Shown here piece after piece: positions 1 through 5,415 of a stretch of 5,415 nt of DNA. Within the stretch, counting starts at the first letter, position 1, and each line of letters starts with the position of its first letter. The translations under genes were made by a program, and so were the position numbers. This DNA comes from Planctomycetaceae bacterium (GTDB lineage Bacteria; Planctomycetota; Planctomycetia; Pirellulales; JAEUIK01): contig JAEUIK010000212.1 in the NCBI GenBank assembly GCA_016793185.1, positions 1-5,415 of the forward strand. Reading direction: 5' to 3'. The notes beneath the pieces are model-generated. The model ran no database searches and had not been told where the DNA came from. It saw only the letters and a program-made list of their open reading frames with translations.

Positions 1-82
1 GGCCCCTGGACGGGCAACTCCCCGGCTGTTATAGGGGGGATCGCACCCACCCTTCGCCGCAGCTCCGTCAGCAGGTCCCACC
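1..82 (+). promoter_or_regulatory. Leader of pyrE with a weak candidate -10 element
   Basis: This is the untranslated stretch in front of pyrE. The sequence TGTTATAGG at 27-35 resembles an extended -10 element (TGn followed by TATAGG, four of six matches to TATAAT). No convincing -35 hexamer lies at the right distance, so the promoter may be incomplete here or start outside the window. AGGT at 73-76, six bases before the GTG at 83, is a modest Shine-Dalgarno sequence and supports that start codon. I see no PyrR-type attenuator or clear hairpin. Confidence 0.25.
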
Positions 83-637
83 GTGTACGATCGCCACGCG
101 CTCATGGCCCTGGTTCGCCAACGGGCCCTCAAGTTTGGAGACTTCACGCTCGCTTCCGGCAAGAAGGCCAGCTTCTACCTCGACATGAAGCAGATCACCC
201 TCTCGTCCGAGGGTGCGCGCCTCGTCGGCGAGGGCATTCTCGAGCTGCTCGGCTCCGGCCCGGTCGTCGCGGTCGGGGGCATGTCCATCGGCGCCGATCC
301 CATCACCGCCGCCGTCATCACCATGGCTGGCGTGCAGGGGAAACCGCTCGCCGGATTCCTCGTGCGCAAGGAGCCCAAGGGACACGGGACCAACCGCTTC
401 ATCGAGGGTCCCGTCGAACCTGGACAGTCGGTCGTGATCGTCGAGGATGTCGTCACCACCGGCGGCTCTTCGCTGTTGGCGATCGATCGCGCGGTGGAAT
501 TCGGCCTCAAGGTTGAGCGCGTGATCACGATTATCGATCGCCTCGAAGGGGGCGCCGCAGCGTTCGCCGCCCGGGGAATCCCTCTCGCGAGCCTGTTTAC
601 CGTTCGCGATTTCGGGATTGTTCCCGCAGGCGCTTAG
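83..637 (+). CDS. pyrE: Orotate phosphoribosyltransferase
   Basis: This cytosolic enzyme joins orotate to PRPP, giving orotidine 5'-monophosphate and pyrophosphate in de novo UMP synthesis. The 184-residue protein has the family's usual length and order. An N-terminal segment around residues 17-35 (KFGDFTLASGKKASFYLD) is typical of bacterial PyrE. The catalytic loop is at about 95-102 (RKEPKGHG, with Lys96, Lys99 and His101). The PRPP-binding motif is at about 117-130 (VVIVEDVVTTGGSS), with the paired acidic residues Glu121 and Asp122. The start is GTG, with AGGT six bases upstream; the next in-frame ATG, at 104, has no purine-rich site before it, and starting there would remove conserved-looking residues. 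The HPt gene follows 32 bases after the stop, so co-transcription is likely. The family call is secure; the exact start is slightly less so. Confidence 0.95.
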   Translation: MYDRHALMALVRQRALKFGDFTLASGKKASFYLDMKQITLSSEGARLVGEGILELLGSGPVVAVGGMSIGADPITAAVITMAGVQGKPLAGFLVRKEPKGHGTNRFIEGPVEPGQSVVIVEDVVTTGGSSLLAIDRAVEFGLKVERVITIIDRLEGGAAAFAARGIPLASLFTVRDFGIVPAGA

Positions 638-669
638 GCGCGCGTCGGGGCAGCACGAAGGCCCTTGCC

Positions 670-1023
670 ATGGCCGACCAGCAACCGGTATTCAATCTCA
701 GGACCGCGCTCGCCCGACTCGGCGGCGACGAGCGACTGTTCCGAGATCTGGCGGGGATCTTCTTCGAGGATTATCCCGGGTTGCTCGACCAGCTGCGCGC
801 GTCCTGCGCGGCGGCCGATGCCGAACAGGTCACCCGCCGCGCCCATCGCCTCAAGGGGCTGGTCGGCCATTTCGACGCACTGGCCGCACACGGCACGGCC
901 CACGATCTCGAAGCCAGAGGCCGCGCCGGACCATTGCAGGGTACCGCCGACGCCATCGAGACCTTGGCGGAACAGCTCCGCGAACTCGAACAGCAACTGC
1001 GAGAGCACTGCGCCAAGAGTTGA
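670..1023 (+). CDS. Stand-alone histidine phosphotransfer (HPt) domain protein
   Basis: The 117-residue protein is essentially one HPt domain, the helical-bundle module that passes phosphate between response-regulator receiver domains in multistep phosphorelays. The signature AHRLKGLVGHFDA at residues 58-70 places the phospho-accepting histidine at His59, with the expected Leu61, Lys62 and Gly63. The usual Gly of the 'xFGA' end is Asp69 here. Residues 1-50 and 71-115 look helical, and the C-terminus (about 97-115) is rich in Glu, Gln and Leu and could form a coiled coil. There is no kinase, receiver or membrane segment, so it should be cytosolic and work with partners encoded elsewhere. GAAGG at 657-661, eight bases before the ATG, is a fair ribosome binding site. 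It probably shares pyrE's transcript. The partner kinase and regulator cannot be told from this window. Confidence 0.88.
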   Translation: MADQQPVFNLRTALARLGGDERLFRDLAGIFFEDYPGLLDQLRASCAAADAEQVTRRAHRLKGLVGHFDALAAHGTAHDLEARGRAGPLQGTADAIETLAEQLRELEQQLREHCAKS

Positions 1024-1065
1024 GGCCGGGGTCGGCGTCCAAACGGCATCGGGCGGTTAACTCAA

Positions 1066-1380
1066 TCACTGACTCGCTCGGGCTTGGTTCCGCGCCCGGG
1101 TGCGAGCCGCCTTGCGCGCGCTGGCCGACCGTTCGGCCTGGGTTCGTGCCGCGGAGGCAGCGCCTCCGAGCTTTCCCCCCTTCTTGGCGGGTCCGCGGTT
1201 CGTCGCCTTGCCTCGGCCGCTGCCCGACTTCTTGCCGCCGTGGTCGGACTTATTGACCGTCGCCCAGGCGCGGCGCTCGGCCTCCCGTTGGGACAGGCCT
1301 TGTTGCCGGTACCCTTCTTCGATGTGTTCCGCCTTGCGCTTTTGTTTGTCGGTGTACTTGGATTTGTCGCCGCGTGGCAT
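1066..1380 (-). CDS. Small basic protein of the 'plasmid stabilization protein' family
   Basis: The 104-residue protein begins MPRGDKSKYTDKQKRKAEHI, which I recognise as the start of a conserved small family that databases usually label 'plasmid stabilization protein'. The conserved part spans about residues 1-57 and includes the segment EAERRAWATVNK (33-44) and a Gly/Lys/Ser-rich stretch (KKSGSGRGK, 50-58). The tail (59-104) is rich in Ala, Arg and Lys and probably disordered. High positive charge suggests binding to DNA or RNA, but that is inference; I see no catalytic motif. The frame is open further upstream to 1464, but the start at 1380 is set by GGGAGGT (bases 1394-1388) seven bases before the ATG and by the match to the family N-terminus. 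It converges on the HPt gene with a 42-base gap. The family name should not be taken as proof of a plasmid origin or a toxin-antitoxin role. Confidence 0.85.
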   Translation of the reverse strand: MPRGDKSKYTDKQKRKAEHIEEGYRQQGLSQREAERRAWATVNKSDHGGKKSGSGRGKATNRGPAKKGGKLGGAASAARTQAERSASARKAARTRARNQARASQ

Positions 1381-1387
1381 CGGAATG

Positions 1388-1394
1388 ACCTCCC
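1388..1394 (-). promoter_or_regulatory. Strong Shine-Dalgarno sequence fixing the start of the small basic gene
   Basis: On the minus strand the sequence reads GGGAGGT, followed by seven bases and then ATG at 1380. This near-ideal site argues against the in-frame start further upstream at 1464. Confidence 0.8.
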
Positions 1395-1686
1395 TTTGCG
1401 AGCCGTTCCAGCCGGGTGCCGCCGGCCGGTTTCCGCAACCTGCCGAACGTTGCTGGACGCGCAATCCGAGGCAGCAAAGGACATGCCTGGCGGCGGCCGA
1501 GACGCGCTCCCAGGGGCCGGGCTCGCCGGCTTTCGGCTCGGCGGAGAATAGCCGGTCGAAATTGCCGCAAAGCTGGGCAAGGGCCCAATGGGTTAACCAC
1601 TTCTTCAGGGCAGACTATGGCGACTCAAGCGGTTTTGCTCTATACCTTTACAACGCGCTGTCAGCGCTGTGCTAGCTCGCCGGCAT

Positions 1687-1728
1687 GAGAGTTGCCTTCT
1701 TGCGGACTCTCTTGTGACCGCTGCACAA
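1687..1728. promoter_or_regulatory. Two abutting small dyads upstream of glnN, possible operators
   Basis: The first dyad has arms GAGAGT (1687-1692) and ACTCTC (1706-1711) around 13 bases, and could also form a short hairpin in RNA. The second starts at the next base: TTGTG (1712-1716) and CACAA (1724-1728) around seven bases, a spacing and symmetry typical of sites for dimeric regulators. The pair ends 50 bases before the glnN start codon. The core TGTG...CACA is loosely like a CRP/FNR-type half-site pattern, but I cannot assign a regulator. Short arms such as these can arise by chance, so this is a candidate only. Confidence 0.3.
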
Positions 1729-1763
1729 AATCTAGGCGGGATTTTCGGAAACTTTTTTGAGTC

Positions 1764-1768
1764 AGGAG
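1764..1768 (+). promoter_or_regulatory. Shine-Dalgarno sequence of glnN
   Basis: AGGAG lies ten bases before the ATG at 1779, a slightly long but workable spacing. The bases between are T-rich, which should keep the start region free of structure. Confidence 0.65.
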
Positions 1769-1778
1769 CGGTTTTTCG

Positions 1779-3962
1779 ATGAGTGGTAGTACAGCACGAT
1801 TACAGGCGATTTCGGCAGTCACCAACTACAAGCCCCTGTCGCCTCCGCTGAATTTCGCGGAGACGCCGACGCACGAGCTCTTTGGCTCGAATGTGTTCAG
1901 CATCGCGACCATGGAGCGCTGCCTCCCCAAGCATGTCTTCAAGGCCGTCAAGAAGACGATCGAAAAAGGGGCCAAGCTCGACCCCACCGTAGCCGACGTC
2001 GTCGCCTCGGCGATCAAGTCCTGGGCCATCGACAAGGGAGCCACCCACTACGCCCACGTCTTCTATCCGCTGACCGGTTTGACCGCCGAGAAGCACGACA
2101 GCTTCCTCTCGCCCGACGGCAACGGCGGGGCGATCGCCGAATTCTCGGGCAAGGCGCTCATTCAGGGTGAGCCCGATGCTTCCAGCTTCCCGTCGGGGGG
2201 GATCCGAGCCACGTTCGAAGCCCGCGGTTACACCGCCTGGGACGTTTCGAGCCCTGCCTACATTCTGGAAAATCCCAACGGCACCACGCTCTGCATTCCG
2301 ACGGCCTTCGTGTCGTGGACGGGCGAGGCGCTCGACAAGAAGACGCCGGTGCTGCGTTCGATGCAGGCGCTGAACGAGCAGGCCCAGCGGATCCTCAAGC
2401 TCTTCGGCCACACCGATGGCGCGATGGTCGCCTCGACGGCTGGCCCCGAGCAGGAGTACTTCCTGATCGACCGCAACTTCTTCTTCGCGCGCCCGGACTT
2501 GCTGAACGCGGGTCGCACGCTCTTCGGCGCCAAGCCTCCCAAGGGGCAGGAGTTCGAAGACCACTACTTCGGCGCGATCCCGGAGCGCGTCTTGGCCTTC
2601 ATGCTCGAGACCGAGCGCGAGCTGTTCAAGCTGGGCGTGCCCATCAAGACGCGGCACAACGAAGTCGCCCCCGCCCAGTACGAAATCGCCCCGGTGTTCG
2701 AGAACGCCAACGTCGCCACCGATCACCAGCAGTTGATCATGCTGGTGCTCAAGCGCGTGGCCGAGAAATACGGCATGGCCTGCCTGCTGCACGAAAAGCC
2801 CTTCGCCGGCATCAACGGCTCGGGCAAGCACGTCAACTGGTCGCTGGGAAGCGCCAGCCAGGGCAACCTGCTCGACCCGGGCGACACGCCGCACGGGAAT
2901 GCCCAGTTCCTGGTCTTCTGCGGCGCCGTGATTCGCGCCGTCCACAAGCACTCGGCCTTGCTCCGTGCCGTCGTGGCCCACGCCGGCAACGATCATCGCC
3001 TGGGCGCCAACGAAGCTCCCCCGGCGATTATCTCGATCTTCCTCGGCGACCAGCTCACCGACGTCTTCGAGCAGATCAAGGCGGGGGGCGCCAAGAGCTC
3101 GATGGCCAAGGGGACGCTGACCGTCGGCGTCGACATCCTGCCGCCGCTGCCCAAGGACGCGGGCGACCGCAACCGCACTAGCCCGTTCGCCTTCACCGGC
3201 AATCGCTTCGAGTTCCGCGCGGTCGGATCGAATCAGTCGATCGCCGGTCCGCTGGTGGCGATGAACACGATCATCGCCGAGTCGCTCGACTATTGTGCCA
3301 CCGAGTTGGAGAACGCCACCAAGGGTGATCCGAGCAAGCTCAACGCGGCCGTGCAGACGCTGCTCAAGGACATCATCGAGAAGCACGGCGCCGTCATCTT
3401 CAACGGCGACGGCTACTCGGAAGCCTGGCATCAGGAGGCCGAGAAGCGGGGCCTCCCGAACCTCAAGACCACGGTCGACGCCCTCCCCAGCCTCGTGGGC
3501 GAGGAAGTGCTGGCCATGTTCGAGAAGTACAAGGTCCTTTCGAAGCGCGAAATGCAGAGCCGCCTCGACATCTACCTCGAGCAGTACTGCAAGGCGGTCA
3601 ACGTCGAAGCCCAATTGGCGATCGAAATTGCCAAGACGATGATCTTCCCGGCGGCGATCCGCTACCAGAGCGAGCTGGCCAAGACGTGCGCCGACCTCAA
3701 GGTCGTCGGCTACACGTTCGACACCAACACGCTCGACAAGGTCACCGAGCTGGTCAAGAACCTGCAGGACAGCGTCGCGGCCCTCGAAGCCACCATGGCC
3801 CACCACGGCGCCAAGGATCTGCTGGGCGAGGCCAAGCACTTCTGCAAAGAGGTCGTCCCCGCCATGCTCACCGTGCGCAAGTACGCGGATGAACTGGAAG
3901 GAATCGTGGCCGACGACCTCTGGCCGCTGCCGACCTACCAGGAAATGCTCTTCATCAAGTAA
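1779..3962 (+). CDS. glnN: Glutamine synthetase type III (GlnN)
   Basis: The enzyme makes glutamine from glutamate, ammonium and ATP, the entry step of ammonium assimilation in the cytosol. At 727 residues it has the length of type III enzymes, against roughly 450-470 for the common type I. Recognisable segments are the N-terminal type III region with ELFGSNVFS (33-41), GPEQEYFLID (222-231), whose Glu residues correspond to metal ligands, RHNEVAPAQYEIAPVFE (292-308), NGSGKHVNWS (346-355), and NRTSPFAFTGNRFEFRAVGS (465-484), which lies in the substrate and nucleotide site. The C-terminal 200 residues are the helical extension of this class. AGGAG at 1764-1768, ten bases before the ATG, is the ribosome binding site. 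Codon choice strongly favours AAG, ATC and AAC, consistent with high expression. It appears monocistronic, ending 45 bases before an intrinsic terminator. I see no frameshift or missing key motif. Confidence 0.96.
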   Translation: MSGSTARLQAISAVTNYKPLSPPLNFAETPTHELFGSNVFSIATMERCLPKHVFKAVKKTIEKGAKLDPTVADVVASAIKSWAIDKGATHYAHVFYPLTGLTAEKHDSFLSPDGNGGAIAEFSGKALIQGEPDASSFPSGGIRATFEARGYTAWDVSSPAYILENPNGTTLCIPTAFVSWTGEALDKKTPVLRSMQALNEQAQRILKLFGHTDGAMVASTAGPEQEYFLIDRNFFFARPDLLNAGRTLFGAKPPKGQEFEDHYFGAIPERVLAFMLETERELFKLGVPIKTRHNEVAPAQYEIAPVFENANVATDHQQLIMLVLKRVAEKYGMACLLHEKPFAGINGSGKHVNWSLGSASQGNLLDPGDTPHGNAQFLVFCGAVIRAVHKHSALLRAVVAHAGNDHRLGANEAPPAIISIFLGDQLTDVFEQIKAGGAKSSMAKGTLTVGVDILPPLPKDAGDRNRTSPFAFTGNRFEFRAVGSNQSIAGPLVAMNTIIAESLDYCATELENATKGDPSKLNAAVQTLLKDIIEKHGAVIFNGDGYSEAWHQEAEKRGLPNLKTTVDALPSLVGEEVLAMFEKYKVLSKREMQSRLDIYLEQYCKAVNVEAQLAIEIAKTMIFPAAIRYQSELAKTCADLKVVGYTFDTNTLDKVTELVKNLQDSVAALEATMAHHGAKDLLGEAKHFCKEVVPAMLTVRKYADELEGIVADDLWPLPTYQEMLFIK

Positions 3963-4007
3963 CTCCTGGACGCGACGACCGCGCATCATCGTTGCTATAC
4001 AACCTCA

Positions 4008-4041
4008 CCCGCGGCGAGCCCAACTCGCCGCGGGTTTTTTT
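4008..4041 (+). terminator. Intrinsic terminator of glnN
   Basis: A perfect 11-base-pair GC-rich stem (CCCGCGGCGAG at 4008-4018 pairing with CTCGCCGCGGG at 4024-4034) closes a five-base loop and runs straight into seven T residues (4035-4041). It starts 45 bases after the glnN stop codon. The T tract is on the plus strand, so it ends transcription of glnN; on the other strand it lacks a U tail. Confidence 0.95.
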
Positions 4042-4091
4042 GCGCCCGAATGAATCTCCCCGTCGAAAGCCGGCCCTAATCCCGACCACAA

Positions 4092-4158
4092 TAGCCCGAA
4101 GCGCAAGCGAGGGTTCTTCGAGCTCACATCCAAAGGCCCTCGCTGGCGCTTCGGGCTA
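4092..4158. repeat. Imperfect inverted repeat of planctomycete dispersed type
   Basis: Two 22-base arms, 4092-4113 (starting TAGCCCGAAGCGC) and 4137-4158 (ending GCGCTTCGGGCTA), match in 21 of 22 positions when one is reversed and complemented; the single difference is at 4105. They enclose a 23-base centre (4114-4136), so RNA could fold into a long hairpin. On the plus strand T residues follow at 4160-4164, so it may back up the glnN terminator. On the minus strand, where it lies downstream of msrBA, there is no U tail. The minus-strand reading SPKRQRG is a peptide I remember from spurious predicted proteins in planctomycete genomes, which suggests a multicopy element. Copy number cannot be seen from one window. 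Confidence 0.8.
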
Positions 4159-4228
4159 GTTTTTAGAACTCCCAGATGAATCCGCGATCGGCCGGCCCGT
4201 ACCCCAGCCATCGACCGGCCACCTTCCC

Positions 4229-5299
4229 TCAACTCTGCTGGATCAGCCCCGGGTGCTTCTCGCGCACCCGGCAGACCTGCTGGATCGCGTGGTGCTGGAT
4301 GTACGGCTGCTCGGGGTGATGTCGGGCGTAGTCCTGGTGATAGGCCTCGGCCGCGTAGAACTCGACTAACGGCTCGAGCTTGGTCACGATCGGCCGGCCG
4401 AACTTCTTGGCCGACGTCAACTGCTGAATCTTCCGCTCGGCCTCCTGCTTCTGCGCATCGTCGAGGTAGAAGATCGCCGAGCGGTACTGCGTGCCGATGT
4501 CGTTCCCCTGGCGATTGAGCTGCGTCGGATCGTGCGCGTCGAAGAAGACGTCCAGCAGTTGCTCGTAGCTGATCACGGCCGGGTCGTAGCTGATGCGGAT
4601 CACCTCCGCGTGCCCCGTGTCGCCGCTGCAGACGCGCTGGTAGTTGGCCGTGTCGGGCATCCCGCCCGCATAGCCGCTCGTGACGTCGCTCACTCCCTTG
4701 AGTTGCTCGAAGGCGGCCTCGGTGCACCAGAAGCAGCCGCCGGCAAAGACGGCGATCGCGCTCGCACCCGTCTCGCCGGCCTTCCCCCGCGCGCTCTGCG
4801 CAGCCGTCGCTGCGGCGCTCGCGGCCGCCGGATCGGCCAGCTTTGCCAGCTCCTCCTCGGGCGTGAACTCTAGCGATTCGGAGTTCAAGCAGAAGCGCAG
4901 CCCGGTCGGGCGCGGGCCGTCGTTGAAGACGTGCCCTAAATGTCCGTCGCAGCGGGCACAGTTGATCTCGTCGCGCACCATGCCGTGGCTGGTGTCGCGC
5001 CGCTCGAGGACATTGCCCGGGGCGATCGGCTGAAAAAAGCTGGGCCAGCCGGTGCCCGAGTTGAACTTGTTGGCGGAGGCGAACAGCGGCAGCCCACAGC
5101 CGGCGCAGGTGTAAACGCCTTGTTTCTTATTGTCCAGCAGCGTGCCGCAGAAGGGGCGTTCGGTGCCGGCCGAACGGAGAATCATGAACTGCTGCGGCGT
5201 CAGCCGCTCGCGCCATTGGGCTTCGGTCAGTTCGACTTTGGGCGACTCGACGGGGCCGACCAGATTTCCCTCACGATCAAAGACATGCACGCGAACCAT
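4229..5299 (-). CDS. msrBA: Bifunctional peptide methionine sulfoxide reductase, MsrB-MsrA fusion
   Basis: The 356-residue protein reduces both stereoisomers of methionine sulfoxide in proteins, repairing oxidative damage with thioredoxin-type reductant. Residues about 22-147 are MsrB, specific for the R form: zinc-binding CxxC pairs Cys65/Cys68 and Cys114/Cys117, HLGHVF at 120-125, and catalytic Cys137 in RFCLNSESLEF. Cys51 (PFCG) may be the resolving cysteine. An Ala-rich linker spans about 157-180. Residues 181-356 are MsrA, specific for the S form: catalytic Cys189 in GCFWC, with Tyr220, Glu232 (GHAE), Asp267 and Tyr272 (DIGTQY) matching the known active-site set, and Cys343 as likely resolving cysteine. 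No signal peptide or membrane anchor is visible, so it should be cytosolic. The B-then-A order is the reverse of PilB-type MsrA-MsrB proteins but is a known arrangement. GGGAGG lies eight bases before the ATG. Confidence 0.96.
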   Translation of the reverse strand: MVRVHVFDREGNLVGPVESPKVELTEAQWRERLTPQQFMILRSAGTERPFCGTLLDNKKQGVYTCAGCGLPLFASANKFNSGTGWPSFFQPIAPGNVLERRDTSHGMVRDEINCARCDGHLGHVFNDGPRPTGLRFCLNSESLEFTPEEELAKLADPAAASAAATAAQSARGKAGETGASAIAVFAGGCFWCTEAAFEQLKGVSDVTSGYAGGMPDTANYQRVCSGDTGHAEVIRISYDPAVISYEQLLDVFFDAHDPTQLNRQGNDIGTQYRSAIFYLDDAQKQEAERKIQQLTSAKKFGRPIVTKLEPLVEFYAAEAYHQDYARHHPEQPYIQHHAIQQVCRVREKHPGLIQQS

Positions 5300-5307
5300 G
5301 ACGAATG

Positions 5308-5313
5308 CCTCCC
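5308..5313 (-). promoter_or_regulatory. Shine-Dalgarno sequence of msrBA
   Basis: On the minus strand GGGAGG lies eight bases before the ATG at 5299. It fixes the start and matches in core sequence and spacing the site before the small basic gene at 1380. Confidence 0.8.
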
Positions 5314-5339
5314 AAGGCGCCAGCTTCCGACCCGGGTGA

Positions 5340-5369
5340 ATTATATCGGTCGGACAAGCCGCCTGTCTC
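5340..5369 (-). promoter_or_regulatory. Probable sigma70-type promoter of msrBA
   Basis: On the minus strand a perfect TATAAT (5345-5340) is preceded after 18 bases by GAGACA (5369-5364), which matches TTGACA in four of six positions. Transcription would start near 5333, giving a leader of about 34 bases that includes the Shine-Dalgarno sequence. The -10 is convincing and the -35 only fair. Confidence 0.6.
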
Positions 5370-5371
5370 AG

Positions 5372-5391
5372 CCGGGGACGTCAAACCCCGG
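5372..5391. repeat. GC-rich dyad just upstream of the msrBA promoter
   Basis: Arms CCGGGG (5372-5377) and CCCCGG (5386-5391) flank eight bases. The dyad ends two bases upstream of the candidate -35 of msrBA. It could be a regulator site or a small hairpin ending transcription from beyond the window; no T tract follows on the plus strand. Neither role is proven. Confidence 0.4.
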
Positions 5392-5415
5392 AGTTTGCGG
5401 CCATTGCTCGATGCG

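Larger units (their letters stand above)
1381..1778. other. Gene-free divergent intergenic region
   Basis: These 398 bases separate the divergent small basic gene and glnN and must carry control signals for both. The left end holds the Shine-Dalgarno of the minus-strand gene. Open frames here are overlapping GC-rich artefacts without family resemblance or ribosome binding sites. Visible details are the palindrome GGTTAACC at 1591-1598, a seven-base direct repeat GCGCTGT at 1655-1661 and 1664-1670, and two abutting dyads at 1687-1728. The composition turns AT-richer from about 1600, as expected of a promoter. A weak sigma70-like pair is TGGCGA at 1618-1623 and TATACC at 1641-1646 with a 17-base spacer, matching only three and four of six consensus bases. 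I saw no tRNA or recognised riboswitch. Confidence 0.6.

Noticed and set aside
1024..1065. Bidirectional terminator between the HPt gene and the small basic gene
   Set aside because: No stable hairpin or T tract is visible in this 42-base gap.
1066..1380. Toxin-antitoxin or plasmid maintenance module
   Set aside because: Only the family label suggests it. There is no adjacent partner gene, no overlapping pair of small genes and no plasmid or integration signature.
1062..1580. Longer minus- and plus-strand open frames over 1062-1688
   Set aside because: They have Pro/Arg/Ala-rich translations, no ribosome binding site and no recognisable domain, and the real small basic gene occupies this DNA in a different frame.
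1618..1640. Sigma54-type promoter before glnN (TGGC ... TTTTGCT)
   Set aside because: The GG and GC elements are separated by 16 bases, where sigma54 promoters need 10.
1600..1778. Glutamine riboswitch upstream of glnN
   Set aside because: I could not find the conserved core elements of the known glutamine aptamers, and the short dyads present do not fit their layout.
1800..3989. A minus-strand open frame of about 729 codons opposite glnN
   Set aside because: It is the antisense shadow of a high-GC gene with strong codon bias. Its translation is Arg/Glu/Val/Leu-rich with no family resemblance, while the plus strand encodes an unmistakable glutamine synthetase.
4005..4727. A minus-strand open frame running through the terminator and inverted repeat
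   Set aside because: It overlaps msrBA in another frame, and its end is the translated repeat (SPKRQRG). It is an artefact.

Overview
The window is high-GC bacterial chromosome, and I think it comes from a planctomycete, probably of the Pirellulales. Three things point that way: a dispersed-repeat signature (arms reading TAGCCCGAAGCGC...GCGAGGG, whose spurious translation contains SPKRQRG) that I remember from planctomycete genomes, a type III glutamine synthetase, and the form of PyrE. The assignment rests on remembered patterns and was not searched.

Layout, left to right. pyrE (83-637, +) encodes orotate phosphoribosyltransferase. It is followed 32 bases later by a small stand-alone histidine phosphotransfer (HPt) protein (670-1023, +), probably on the same transcript. 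Converging on them is a short, very basic protein (1066-1380, -) of the family usually labelled 'plasmid stabilization protein'. A gene-free stretch of about 400 bases (1381-1778) holds its strong ribosome binding site and, at the right end, two abutting small dyads in front of glnN. glnN (1779-3962, +) encodes a full-length 727-residue type III glutamine synthetase and ends at a textbook intrinsic terminator (4008-4041). Next comes the planctomycete-type inverted repeat (4092-4158). The last gene, msrBA (4229-5299, -), is a fusion of methionine sulfoxide reductases B and A in B-then-A order. It has a good Shine-Dalgarno sequence and a credible sigma70-type promoter (5340-5369), with a GC-rich dyad just upstream.

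The genes do not form one pathway. They are housekeeping or stress functions: pyrimidine synthesis, a phosphorelay component, a probable nucleic-acid-binding small protein, nitrogen assimilation and repair of oxidised methionine. I see no phage, transposase, CRISPR array, toxin-antitoxin pair, tRNA or rRNA, and nothing that amounts to a new multi-gene system. The points most worth a second look are the lone HPt gene next to pyrE, the basic small protein, the dyads before glnN and msrBA, and the dispersed repeat.
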